From positions 35,661,050 to 35,725,049 of the forward strand of contig OY292277.1 of the NCBI GenBank assembly GCA_958496175.1: 64,000 nucleotides of DNA, given 5' to 3'. Below the pieces are notes generated by a model. That model was not told the origin of the DNA and did not search any database. It was given only the letters and a program-made list of their open reading frames with translations. This stretch comes from Sisyra terminalis. Lineage: Eukaryota > Arthropoda > Insecta > Neuroptera > Sisyridae. The translations under genes and the position numbers were made by a program. Shown one piece after another: positions 44,531 to 55,589 of the stretch; position 1 is the stretch's first letter, and every line of letters starts with the position of its first letter.

Positions 44531-45128
44531 GAAAAGGTATTGATATATCGATGTACCAATATTTTAAATCGATATTTTAGCCGATGTTTTTTGATACGAT
44601 ATATCGATATATTCCATACAAAATATCTAATATCGCAAATTATAGCAAAAACGATGACATCAGGTGGTTTAAATTTTAACTTTTAATGGCATACGAATCT
44701 ATAGTCTTGCATTAATATTTGTGATTTTTAAACGATCTCGTATGTATAGGTAGGTACATACATAGAAATGTATGCTATTTTCCAAATCCTAGTTTGCCTG
44801 ATACAATAGATAAATTTAAAAATATTATTTAGAAGAAAGCTTTTTAGTTTTTGCTGTTTTTGTATCTATTGCCTAATAAAAAGGAACACTGATAAGAACA
44901 GCTTTATTTTTGTAGAAATTTCTGAATTCAGAAAACTAAATTAATATTCATTATGTATAAAAATTGCTTTTGATAATATTGAGTTTATTACACTATAATT
45001 TTATAAAAGTTAAATGTTTTGAAAATTTGACCGATATATCAATACTTTTTCTCGAAATATTGATAACAATATTGATTTTTTTATAAATATCGATACACTG
45101 ACATATCGATATTTTTTTCACCCATCAT
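44524..45128. mobile_element. TIR element with TATCGATAT-rich ends (~600 bp)
   Basis: The left end GATTGTTGAAAAGGTATTGA, TATATCGATG, and the right end, read inward, GATGGGTGAAAAAAATATCG, ATATGTCAGTG, are inverted repeats. Further inside, both arms again carry CGATATATC-like palindromes. It contains no open frame of note. Confidence 0.55.
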
Positions 45129-45599
45129 TTTTATTGAGTTTGCTGTACAGTAACATAATGTACAATTTGCATAAAAATTACTAATGTCAATATTGAGCTA
45201 AATAGACTTATATTTTAAATTGCAAATTTTATTGAAAACTTTTAAACGTAATTATAGTATAATTTTCCTATAACATGTGTAAATAGGTACACAGAATATT
45301 ATGTTATTAGCTTTATATGTGTATGTATATTTGTATTACTGTGAAGCTCAGTACTTTATTTAAATTATTCAAATCATGAATCGCTATTTCACAAATTACT
45401 ATGCTAGTGCAATGCAAACAAGGCCTATTAATCTTCTCAATCTAATCTTATGCAGCTTAAATCAAAGCTTTCAAACATACATACTACATTGTTACATTCC
45501 TTATTAAACCATTCACTGATAATCCTAAAATCAGATTGAAAATCTCATTTCCACTTTATTTTTAAATTTTTTCCTCATTTATGTCTTCGTTTATGCCAT
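45129..45599. other. AT-rich DNA, nothing recognised
   Basis: No recognised gene or repeat. Confidence 0.4.
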
Positions 45600-46160
45600 T
45601 CGGTTTAAATAATGTTCGTGACGTCATTTTCTTGCTTCGAGATCCATTGCGATTAGACTCAAATCTAACCAACGACTTTAAAGTCACGACCTTCCTTATA
45701 ATTGAAATTTTTCCCCTTACATAAAAATAAACAATTTTTCACCAAGATCCCTAAACAGTATTTAAAACGATGAACGTAAAGTTCGAAAAAAATGCCTCAA
45801 TTTGAATATATTGCAAATATATCACTTTAAAAAGCGAACCAAACAAAAAAAAAATGAATGATAATAGATGGGTGAAAGAAGTAAGCTTTATAGATATGTA
45901 CGTGGGAATATTACCCCTTCCGTTGCCAATATCTTCGAGATACCTCCAACATTTGCAATTCCCGTAGGAATATTGTGGATTCAGATTGCCTTTTAATGTT
46001 TCTCAATTCGACGAACGGAGTAAATTTTCTTTAACGTTTTACCACCGCACGGTTTGTGCAGGAAAAGCGCGGAAGAGAATGGAACAGAGCGGGATGGAAG
46101 CAGGCGGGATCGATGTAAATTGGCATCGTTAAACCGTTAGAGAATCGAACAGAAAGAATC
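45600..46160. promoter_or_regulatory. GC-richer non-repetitive block with a perfect CRE palindrome
   Basis: TGACGTCA, the full cAMP-response-element palindrome, lies at 45619-45626. The block also holds TTCGAGATCCATTGCGATTA, CCGTTGCCAATATC, CACCGCACGGTTTGTGCAGG and GAACAGAGCGGGATGGAAGC. None is in a convincing frame. The composition differs sharply from the flanks, as expected of conserved regulatory DNA. No target gene can be named. Confidence 0.3.
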
Positions 46161-47618
46161 GGGTTTTAAATTTATTTTTACATTTGAATTCAATTGCAAA
46201 AATTATTTATCTGGAAGTCATTTTTCATCGGGTTATTGCTGATATAGAGACGAACAGTTTAAAAATAGACGCAGCAATGCTTGTTGGAACATTTTCATTC
46301 TCTGTTACACTGTAAACTTCGTGCTTATGAGCTTTTTCTCGAATAGCATTTCCGTATTTCTAATTAAATAAGCGCTTTCTTATTTTCTGTTTCTGCAGTT
46401 TTCCCTGTCGTTATTGTTCTTTAAATATAATGTAATACTTATTGGTATTCTTCTTTCCAATTCTGCAGTATACTACTGCGACTTTTACGTAATATCTATT
46501 AGCTAAACTTTATTAACTAATAGTATTGAGCCTAAATACTAACGTCGAATTTAAAAGGATTAATAGTAAGGTATAAATTGTCAATGATGAATTTAATTAT
46601 TATAGGCAACTTTCTCAACTTGAAAGATATCACTAAAAATAGAAAATTCTATATGTACGTTCACAAAAATAAATACCGATAAGTTAAATTCTGTTCCAAA
46701 AAAGAGAAACGAAGATAAAGAGTAGTTATATAGGTAGGTATAAGTGTAGATATAAAGCTCTTCGTTATTTCCCGAATTGAATTCTCCAAAACACCATTTC
46801 CCTGAATAGCTTTTTCTCTCAATAACTTTTCCTGAATTTGATTTTTTTAGTGTTTCGGAATATACGTAACAGGGTTTGGTATATTTTTGGTTTACTGGAA
46901 TCTGGAAAATAAATACATATACGTAATGGATACCTCAATCATTGTATGCATATTAAGTTCTATTATTATTTTTCCTTCTTTTTTCCCCCTTGCTCTGGTT
47001 TTTTCTTTCTTTTCAAAACCTATAATGAAAATTTACTGTGGTAAAGTTTTAGGTCTCCTTTTGTAAGTTCAAAAATGGTTTTAAATATTCAGGAAAATAA
47101 AAGGATAAAGATTAGAGTCAAACATTAAAAACCCAAGACGGGAAAATCCATGATTTTCTATTATTTTTTTTGGTAAATTTTATTTCAAAGTTTTCAAAAT
47201 TGGGGTTTAGACCTTATTTTCTTCAACCAACTGAAATTGGTAGATAAAATTTACTTAGAGTATAATTTTTCGAATATCCTTATAAAATAAAAATAGGATT
47301 GTTAAGGATTGCATCAAATAATTTATCGATAACCAAATAATCATTTTTAGTTATCAATAAGTTGTTTTTGGTTTCTTTGTGGCATTTATGTTATATTATA
47401 TTGAATCTACCTCAGGAAACTACTTAAAACTACCTAATGTCCACTAAAGACGATTGCTTGGTAGTTTAAATACAGAAGTGAAGCAATAATCTCGATTCCA
47501 TTAATATCTATAAATTTCTTGTGACCAGTTAACCTACTGGCTTAAAAATTAAACTTTGCTATTTGTATAAAGACTATATTGGGATAAGTACAGACATTAA
47601 ATAAAAAGATTGAAAAAA
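46161..47618. other. AT-rich DNA, nothing recognised
   Basis: No recognised gene or repeat. Confidence 0.45.
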
Positions 47619-47920
47619 TATTTTTTAAATAAGAAGACAATTCAGGTTGTTTAAGATCAATTTTTTTATTTAATATTTTTATTATTCAATTAGCTACGTT
47701 TCATAACGTATCGTAGCTTCATCAGGCTTTTTGATTCACAAAAAATATAATATTTTCAATTAAATTCAATAAATAAAATATTTAAATTTATTGAATTTAG
47801 ATTGAAAATATTATATTTTTTGTGAATCAAGAAGCCTGATGAAGTTACGATACGTAACGAAACGTAGCTAATTGATTAATAAATTGAATTAAACTGAATT
47901 GTCTTCTTATTTAAAAAATA
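47619..47920. mobile_element. 302-bp near-perfect palindromic element with hammerhead-like core
   Basis: The two halves are reverse complements along almost their whole length. The termini are TATTTTTTAAATAAGAAGAC (27 bp perfect with the other end) and the centre is near 47775. Each arm carries GCCTGATGAAG followed by GAAACGTAGC. On the plus strand CTGATGA (47836-47842), a 6-bp stem GTTACG/CGTAAC with loop ATA, and GAAA (47859-47862) resemble a hammerhead ribozyme core. A transcript would form a hairpin of about 150 bp. The similar layout at 53342 and 63242 suggests one class of element. Confidence 0.75.
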
Positions 47921-50630
47921 ATAGCTGAGATCTGAATTTTATCAACTATTGTTGAAAAAATATTTTAAAAATCCCGTTTGTATTGATAAAATGCACTAAA
48001 AAGTAAAAAGATAATCTTTGAACTGAATCTTAGTATCGATTTCGCCATCGATATTAAGGCGCTATAAGTCAATTGATGGGAATCGTAAGCTACCTAGTTG
48101 TAGATCGAAGCAAGGAGTGTTCCATATTACCAAATTGTTATCAGAATTGCACTCTTTTGATTAAACTGCATTTTTTCCATAATTATTTATCTCCTTTCAA
48201 AGAAATGGTTAAATTCTATAAAATGAATTCTTTAAGACAAAATGAGTTCAATACATGGAAGACATTAATCTGAATAATTTTTTTTTTCAGGAAGTGACTA
48301 TGATTTTCATAAAAACAAACGTATTTGCTATGGAAGCGGAAATGTAATGTCTTCGTTAATCATTTGATGAAACTTGATTTTTCCATAAACTACAATTCAT
48401 GAAAGTCAATAATTTTATACTTAAGAAATAAAAACCGTTTAGATGGTCGATAAAAGAACAAACGATCCTCTTAAGCCATAGATAATTTTGTAAAGTTTTA
48501 TCTTAATGATTAGAATTTGGTTTTTATGAAAAAAAAATTGTGTTATCCTTGGTTTTATTTGGCTATTTTTTTTTCATTGCAAACTTTTTTATTTATTCAA
48601 GCGAAAATCATTACCTGCACATCTTATTCTTGTAGGCAAATATCCTCAGGTGAAATTGCAAGAGAAAATTATTCGCAATATAGAACTGCCAGCAAATGTT
48701 ACAATAATAATTCCCCCATGTTCTTTTATTTCATCCTTCGGGATTTTAAGCTTCAACTATTTGGAATTCGAATGAACACGTAGTTGTTGGAATGGTGCAA
48801 TGTGTTCGTAATTCGTTATACCTCCATGTAGGTATTACATAAACTAAATGCAGTCATATATACTTTACGCTTTGAAGCTATCTACCTACCTTGTATTTAT
48901 ATTTGTGTAAAATTGAACTACCTTTTCTAAATATTTCATTTCAATTTAGAGACATGAAATAGAGAGACAAACAAAATGAGACAAAAAAGGGAGTAATTTA
49001 AACGTATTATGCGAACAAAACAAGTTTTAACCAAATAGAAAAGCTGAAATGTAATAATGTTAGTTTGAATTTCGGTTTATTTAATTGTTGTAAGTATTGT
49101 ATAAATAAAATCTTGGAATTTTGAATTGAAATATTTTTAGAAGTTATAAATAATATTGATGTTTAAGTTGAATATTTAAATTGGCTATTTATATCTGCTT
49201 TCCGGTGTTTCAAATACCAAATGTGAAGTGGAAAGTTTGGAGCTTTGTTTGATATTTATATTTACGTTTTTAAGCTTTTTATCCGGTTTATTAAGAAGAA
49301 GTTCAATTTAGAATGGAAAATATACAACTTGAAAGACAAATCCTATTGAACAAATTTAATAAAAAGGAAACACGGTTGAGAAAAAAATGCTCATTTTATT
49401 GGTATAGTGTATATCTATAATACTATATAAGGTATACCTGCAAACATTTATATAATTTATTTTTCTAATTTGCTGTTACTCTGTGTACAAAACTACCTAA
49501 CTGTCGAATAAAATAATTTTATGTTTGAGATAGTTTTATTTTGTTTCCCAACATTTGTGAGTATATCTGAAGCATAAAATATGAATTATAAAATCAACTG
49601 TCGTCAATGAGCAGCTAGAGTATACTAGACGATTTTGCTACATTTTTAAAATATAGGTTAATCTCATTTAAAAACGTACATATAGAGGATTTTTGTTTAA
49701 AAATGTACTTATATTTTGACATAAAGTGTCGCACGTCAAAAAGCTATTCGAATAATTTTTTTAGGATTCTGCAGTAAAAAAAGCCATAATTTCGTTATAT
49801 ACGATTGTCCGTATATCAGTCACTCTACTCGAAAGCTATCAACAGTTATAAAAAATAAATTTCTAAAAACGTTCTTTCTGCGAATCGCTAAGCAATAGTG
49901 TAAAGAAAGTATACTTAAACAAACGGAACAGCTCTCCGTACCTAAAACTAAGCGATGAAAATATTTTTTAAGTCAAAATTTTTTTTTGTAAGGACATATG
50001 GCGATAAGTTAACCAAGAAAACATGTAAAGCAAAATAATATTTAAGATCGAGTTCGTCATCAGATCGTGTAGAAATAGTGTATTTTATAACCAATGACCC
50101 AAAGTGGGTTAAAACTGGATCGTTACTGCATCGCAAAAATACATCGACAATGAATAATAATCGAGTAGAAAGATATCGGTCATTCATATGTAAATTGGCT
50201 GAGGTGGAAGTTGCAAATTGTTAGGAAAGGAAAGCTCGTTGTCTATAGTCTTATGATCTAATGTGTGCTAATTGTAAGTAGATTTCAGATTTTGTGTTGG
50301 AAATTCGATTAAACTGGATAGTGGATATATTTGCTTTTTTTTGAGAGGAATTAAAATCCTACACAATGAATTCTACACTGAACACAGTGAAGATCTACGA
50401 TCTATATCGTGGATTCCTTCTGGGTAAGTCTTATATATAAATAATGTCCAATATCCATCGACGCCGTCTGTCATACCTTCTTTCATTGTAATAGACGGGT
50501 GGCAGTGAAAAATGCAGCTGAAGGGTAGAAAAAGGTTTGTTTTTAGTGGGTTGAAATCCTACACTACCAATATTACCATTAACATCTGTTGGTGATTATG
50601 GAAGATTTTTCAACCTGTATATAAAAATAA
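47921..50630. other. AT-rich DNA, nothing recognised
   Basis: Several open frames (48073-48273, 48517-48783, 49948-50187) lack family features. The 88-codon one begins with a hydrophobic stretch (YPWFYLAIFFSLQTFLFIQA), but it lies in T-rich DNA where such stretches arise by chance. Confidence 0.45.
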
Positions 50631-51071
50631 ACAATAGGTGGTTCTTAATCCTGTTGGATACTGACCCCTACTCATCCAGGATTTCCCTATCCCTTCATTC
50701 CCATTTTTCCCAAACCGAATTCTTTTTGGTTGTAAAAATAAAATAGGATTTTTTCAAACTCAAAGGTAAGTCTACTGGTGGCCAAGCAGTCAAGGTGGCC
50801 TCACCAAAACTGATAAGTATTGGTTCGAATCTCTTATCGAGCAAATTTTTTAAATTTCTTGAATTACGGATTTTTGTTTACCCTAGAATCGTTAAAAACC
50901 TCGATAGTTATAAAGCGACAGCAAAAAACAATTAAAACAGATACATATTTAAGCAAAGGTCATAACCGTCTTATGAGTAGGGTGTGTGTTTTGATATCCA
51001 CCAAGTCCGCGAGACTAACTCACCGAATCCGTGGGGTTCGATTGAACCCAAGTTAAGAACCACTACAATAG
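50631..51071. mobile_element. hAT MITE (GTGGTTCTTAA...TTAAGAACCAC) with a nested SINE
   Basis: The element occupies 50638-51064, with left end GTGGTTCTTAATCCTGTTGG and right end, read inward, AGTGGTTCTTAACTTGGGTT. The flanks both read ACAATAG (50631-50637 and 51065-51071). A sibling without the SINE lies at 55378-55581. Both share TTTTTTCAAACT just before the SINE insertion point and GAGT(A/C)GGG(A/T)GTGTGT after it. Confidence 0.8.
50770..50938 (+). mobile_element. tRNA-derived SINE nested in a hAT MITE
   Basis: The copy reads TCTACTGGTGGCCAAGCAGT (A-box), GGTTCGAATCTCTTATCGAG (B-box) and ACCCTAGAATCGTTAAAAAC, and ends AGCGACAGCAAAAAACAATT. The nesting dates the SINE as younger than the MITE. 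The 78-codon plus frame (50820-51056) spans both elements and is not a gene. Confidence 0.9.
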
Positions 51072-51207
51072 AGAAAGGAGGTGAAAAGACGGGATAGAGA
51101 AGGTTCAGAGTAGAAATTCAACTTTTCTCAGCTTTCGATTGCTTATTCCAAAAGCAATCAAATACGTTATTGTCTACAGGTATAATAGCGATGGTATGCA
51201 ACTCAAT

Positions 51208-51413
51208 CAGGGATGACCAATCTGAGGCCCGCGGATCATCTGAGGCCCGCCTTTACTATTTTTCCGGCCCGTGAGATTCATTACACTTTAACAAACTATT
51301 TTTATTTAATAATGGCCAAATCGGTAAAAACCAATATATTATAAACGTCTACAGTTTATCTAAAACTAATGTGGGGATATATAATTTTATATGTGACCCG
51401 CGGAGCTATGATG
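51208..51413. mobile_element. hAT-type MITE related to 11321-11567
   Basis: The left end is CAGGGATGACCAATCTGAGG then CCCGCGG. It contains AATGGCCAAATCGGTAAAAA and CCAATATATTA, which match (inverted) the element at 11.3 kb. The possible target duplication AACTCAAT/AACTCGAG (6 of 8) is tentative because the right terminus is eroded. Confidence 0.6.
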
Positions 51414-52779
51414 AACTCGAGCTATCTGAACTAGACAGAACTACAAAATTTTTAGGTTTCCGTTTTTGCCATTTGGCTATGGAATAATTTAAATTACGGT
51501 ACCTCGATACATCGTTTAAATTAGTATTTACATTTTGTCGATAGTTAATTTATGATTTCTGTATATTTAAGATTCTTCAACTTTTAAATGCATTGTAATG
51601 TTAAATTAAAGCAGTCAACTTTGAAAATTAATTTATTTAAACATTTATTTTATTCACTTAAATTTACTGTTTCTGATACTTTTCAATATTCACGTTATGA
51701 AAATGAAAAAAGGAAATTTTGTTGCACAAATTGTTGAATTATTGAATATTGGATTATCTTACTACTTTGATGGCATTAGCATTGTAATGCTCTTCCTGGT
51801 CAATTCCTCATTCCCGTTTTCTCCCACTCTGCTCCATGCCTCTGTTCCATAAATCGAGGTCTGATTGTGTCTAGAACTTCCAGATTAGTACACATTTGGC
51901 TCGTCTCATGTATAAATGTTTAGACAAAGTAAACTAATTAGGAAAGTTTCACTCGAGAATGAGATATACACATTAAACATTATAGCCCGGAATATGTGTA
52001 CCTATATGTTTAACAGCTTCAAAATTTACGATACAAATGTTTGAACGCACTAGATAAAGCTTTATGTTGCAAAGCTCAGAAGAGCTTTTGATATTGTTTA
52101 CTCTTCCTGGAAATCGTCATATCTTTGCTGATTGATTCATTTAGCTCAATGGAGAAATGCATGGGTTTATTGACAACCGGAGAATATTGGGGTTAACATT
52201 TTTGGTTCAGTTTCATCAAAAAGGATTGGAATTAATAATAGAGAGATATTATTTCTGAGCTTATGATTTAAATTTGCAATTATTGCATTGAAATGCTTTG
52301 GTTAAAACGATTACGGATTATAAATATGAAATAATTATATTAACGTTCATTTCAACGGCCGGATTTTGCCTTTTATGGGCTTAATTTCGACTCTCGAATT
52401 TAATTATTAAACGGGAAATGGAAAAACTAATTATAAAAGCTTACAGATGGCGCGTGGTTTAAAAATTATTTATAACGGTAGACTTGTGTTATAAGCTTCT
52501 TTTTTTTGGGTGGATATTCTCAGGAAATTGACTTTCGAAAAAAAAATTGTTTAACAAGAGAAGATATGAGGCGTTGTTTTATCTTAAGAAACGTTTGAAT
52601 AATGAAATTTTCCACGAGTAATTTGAAAAGTTTATGTTTTGAAATTATTATTATAAACGAAACGTAACGCACAAAAAGCTTAAAGAGCTGTTGGGGAAAA
52701 AGGAAACTCAGGAGAGATGAGCTTTCGTCGAAAAAGCCAACACGAGTTTTATATGACATCGGTTTATGTTATTTATATT
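51414..52779. other. AT-rich DNA, nothing recognised
   Basis: No recognised gene or repeat. The 79-codon minus frame at 52520-52759 has no family features. Confidence 0.45.
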
Positions 52780-53110
52780 TCGGAAACGTAACCCCTTATT
52801 TACAACCCTCATTCACCTGCCAACCCCGTTGTGTTGGGCCTCTTGTGTGTATGTTTTATGTATGAGAACCAAAAACAGAATTGTCTCTTTCTCATATTCA
52901 TTTATTCGCTAGTTGTCGTAATTTTCTTTCATCGCTTCGTCTTCAGCTTCTGAGTTCTTTTGCCATTGGTCGCGTGGTCTTACTACTTTTCTTTACGGTT
53001 TCGGCTTTTCACCCCAACGCTAAAATTGTTTTGGGGGAAATGACGAGCAAATTTAATTAAAATTACACGTAACTTAATGGGGGGAGGCGGCTGCTTGTTA
53101 TGGTAAATTT
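52780..53110. promoter_or_regulatory. GC-richer non-repetitive block
   Basis: It reads ACCTGCCAACCCCGTTGTGT, TTCATCGCTTCGTCTTCAGC, TTGCCATTGGTCGCGTGGTC and GGGGGGAGGCGGCTGC, with no open frame of note. It is similar in character to the blocks at 45.6 and 56.6 kb. ATTGG (CCAAT) boxes and runs of G are present, but no promoter architecture can be asserted. Confidence 0.2.
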
Positions 53111-53341
53111 CAAGTCAATTTGATGACATTGTTAATTACTCGTTGATATTTTAGCATAAAACAATATTAACATACATTTAATTTAATTTAATTTAAAAAA
53201 ACACTAAAAAATGATTTGTTATGGGAAATCATATAACTATACGTTTTTTCCAAAAAAAAGACAAAGTATTAATAGAACAAATAACGTAAGAATATATAAA
53301 TAAGATAATAGACCAAATGTACGTGATCTAAAAATAATTTT

Positions 53342-53600
53342 AAATTGGTAAAAATATTCAGAGGACAAGGATCAAATAACCAGTCAAAACTATTTTGGCA
53401 ATCTTGGGAGTTTTATGATTGTTTTTACCAAATGTACCGTATAAAAATGAATTGACAATGATTATTTTTAACAAGGTTAAATCGATTTTTTACGAACGCC
53501 TGAGGAAGGCTCAATAACTGGGCCGAAACGTCGCGCATGTAATAAATAGTTTTGACTGATTATTATTTGATCCTAGGTCTCTGAATATTTTTACCAATTT
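53342..53600. mobile_element. TIR element with CTGAGGA...GAAACGTCGC motif
   Basis: The TIRs of about 60 bp are AAATTGGTAAAAATATTCAG, then GGATCAAATAA and CAGTCAAAACTATT at the left, with the same inverted at 53600 down to about 53545. Just inside the right TIR lies GCCTGAGGAAGGCTC, then GGGCCGAAACGTCGCGC. CTGAGGA (53500-53506), a GGCTC/GGGCC stem and GAAA (53524-53527) again resemble a hammerhead core. Confidence 0.75.
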
Positions 53601-53964
53601 ATCATCATCGAGGATCTGAAACTTTACAATAATAATTTTAAATAAAAATGTTCTAAAATAATATCAATTTAATGTTAATTTTTGACTTTACTTAAAAAAA
53701 ATTAAAGAAATATTCATTTAAAAATGCAAAAAAATCGATAAATTTAAAATGTTTAATACGATTTCCTATTGGTTCGGCAATAAAATGAAGTCACAATACG
53801 AAACTTCAAAATCCCATAGCCGTTTTCCGATAACAATGTATTTACACATAAAGGGAAAGGTTGTTTAAATTGTTTAAACATTATGTTAATGATTTAAATA
53901 ACTTACAATCAACACATCCTCTATTCCTTAGGAAAAAATCGTATAGTAATTTTTAGGGTAAAAA

Positions 53965-54419
53965 TAGTCTAAGAGCCAGTGACTGGCTATCTGTATGTAT
54001 TTGACCAGACTTAAATTTTTGCACAGAGAGTCTCCGTAACCGAACGTACATGAATTCGTTAGTCACTAAGTCCAGCGCGGCTGCTATAATGGCAGATCTG
54101 GTTTTTCAAATTTCAAAAATTCATATTTTTTGGTATCTTCAAAATTGTCTGCCACTAAGTTAACTAAGATAATGGTCTGCCATGGTTATTTTTCAGAAGT
54201 AAAAATAATATATTTTAAAATTTACAAACGACAGACTTAGTAAAATACATTTAAAATTAGTCAATTTTTAATACCTGATGTACCTGCGCACCACCTTCGG
54301 CAGCCACGCTGGACTTAGTGACTAACGAATTCATGTATGTTCGGTTACGGCGACTCTCTGTACAAAAATTTAAGTCTGGTCAAATACATACAGATAGCCA
54401 GCCACTGGCTCTTAGACTA
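53965..54419. mobile_element. Long-TIR MITE with TA flanks (~455 bp)
   Basis: Terminal inverted repeats of about 140 bp: TAGTCTAAGAGCCAGTGACT, GGCTATCTGTATGTATTTGA and CGAACGTACATGAATTCGTT at the left, with the same inverted at the right to 54419. Both ends abut TA, as in Tc1/mariner-type insertions. There is no coding capacity between the arms. The arms are well preserved, so the insertion is recent relative to its neighbours. Confidence 0.85.
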
Positions 54420-55369
54420 AATGTTTTTCATGGCAAAAATTGTAAAAAATCTAAATAAATTGTTTAAATTATTACTGTTTCCATGGTAACCACTCAATGA
54501 TTTGTTCATATCTCGGTTTTAATACGCGTACTGAAGCGTACTGTTACGTCACAGAATACCCATAAGCAAATCGATTTCTGACTCATTTGCTCATTAAAAT
54601 TTGAAAGTTTTTTTTGCTAAAATAGAAGTTTTTTATAATTAAAAATTGGGTTTTCCTCATATAAATAAAATCCTTTATCGATTTAAAAAATAAAATAGTG
54701 CATAAGATCTGTTATTATAAGGATGGAAAATTAATTACGGTAAGATGAACGTATAGTTAGATTACGTATATTTTGCTGCTTTAATGAGCGTTATTGACTT
54801 CCAAATAGCTTATTTAATAGGTTTACTGTTTCACTTATCAGAATTGGAAAACTGCCGTTAATTTTCCATTAAAGTATCATCATATCATCTAAAACTTTAA
54901 GAAGAAAAATTGTAAATTAGCAAACAAATGTTTAACCTGTGCAAATGTAATTAATGTTTTATATTCTAAAGAAAAAAATGAGATATCTAAAGTTGTAAAC
55001 AACAAGAGTAAGATAAGTTCACGAGCTTTAAAAGCTATATTTTGCATATAATGAAAAGTTTAGTTTCTCGTGAGCTTAAGATTTTCCTGAGGATTTTTAA
55101 TAGATTATGGTAGTCTATTCTTCCTTTTAAAAAACACCGGATTGCAATAAAAGTTCATTCTTTTTTCTTGAACTATTCTTGTTTTCCGTCTGTAATGGCC
55201 AATAAGAGTCCTTTTTCTAGCAGATATGTCTATTTAGTTAGCTTTTCTTCTTATCACCATTTTGGTTATAGATATTTTCTTCGTTAACTCAATACTTCCA
55301 CACTGAAGACGCAATTTGACCATTTAATTTTCTTTTTTACTCTTAAACGGATTCGGTATAAGTGCTATA
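54420..55369. other. AT-rich DNA, nothing recognised
   Basis: No recognised gene or repeat. Confidence 0.45.
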
Positions 55370-55589
55370 CTCTACACCAGTGGTTCTGAATATTGTTGGA
55401 GGTACTGATCGCCACCGGTTTCTTATGCCAATACACTAATTGGGAAATTAAAATATGATTTTTTCAAACTTGAAACATTGGTACATATGGCGGAGAGTAA
55501 CACCACGAATCATATGAGTCGGGAGTGTGTCTTTACCTACGAACCTCTGGGTTTCAATTGAACCCAGGTTAAGAATCACTGCTTTGCAC
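55370..55589. mobile_element. hAT MITE, sibling of 50638-51064 without the SINE
   Basis: The element occupies 55378-55581. The left end is CAGTGGTTCTGAATATTGTT and the right end, read inward, CAGTGATTCTTAACCTGGGT. The octamers CTCTACAC (55370-55377) and CTTTGCAC (55582-55589) match at 6 of 8. Confidence 0.8.

Noticed and set aside
48517..48783. 88-codon plus-strand frame with hydrophobic start
   Set aside because: The hydrophobic stretch is produced by T-rich DNA, and the remainder has no pattern. Without transcript evidence it is not supportable.
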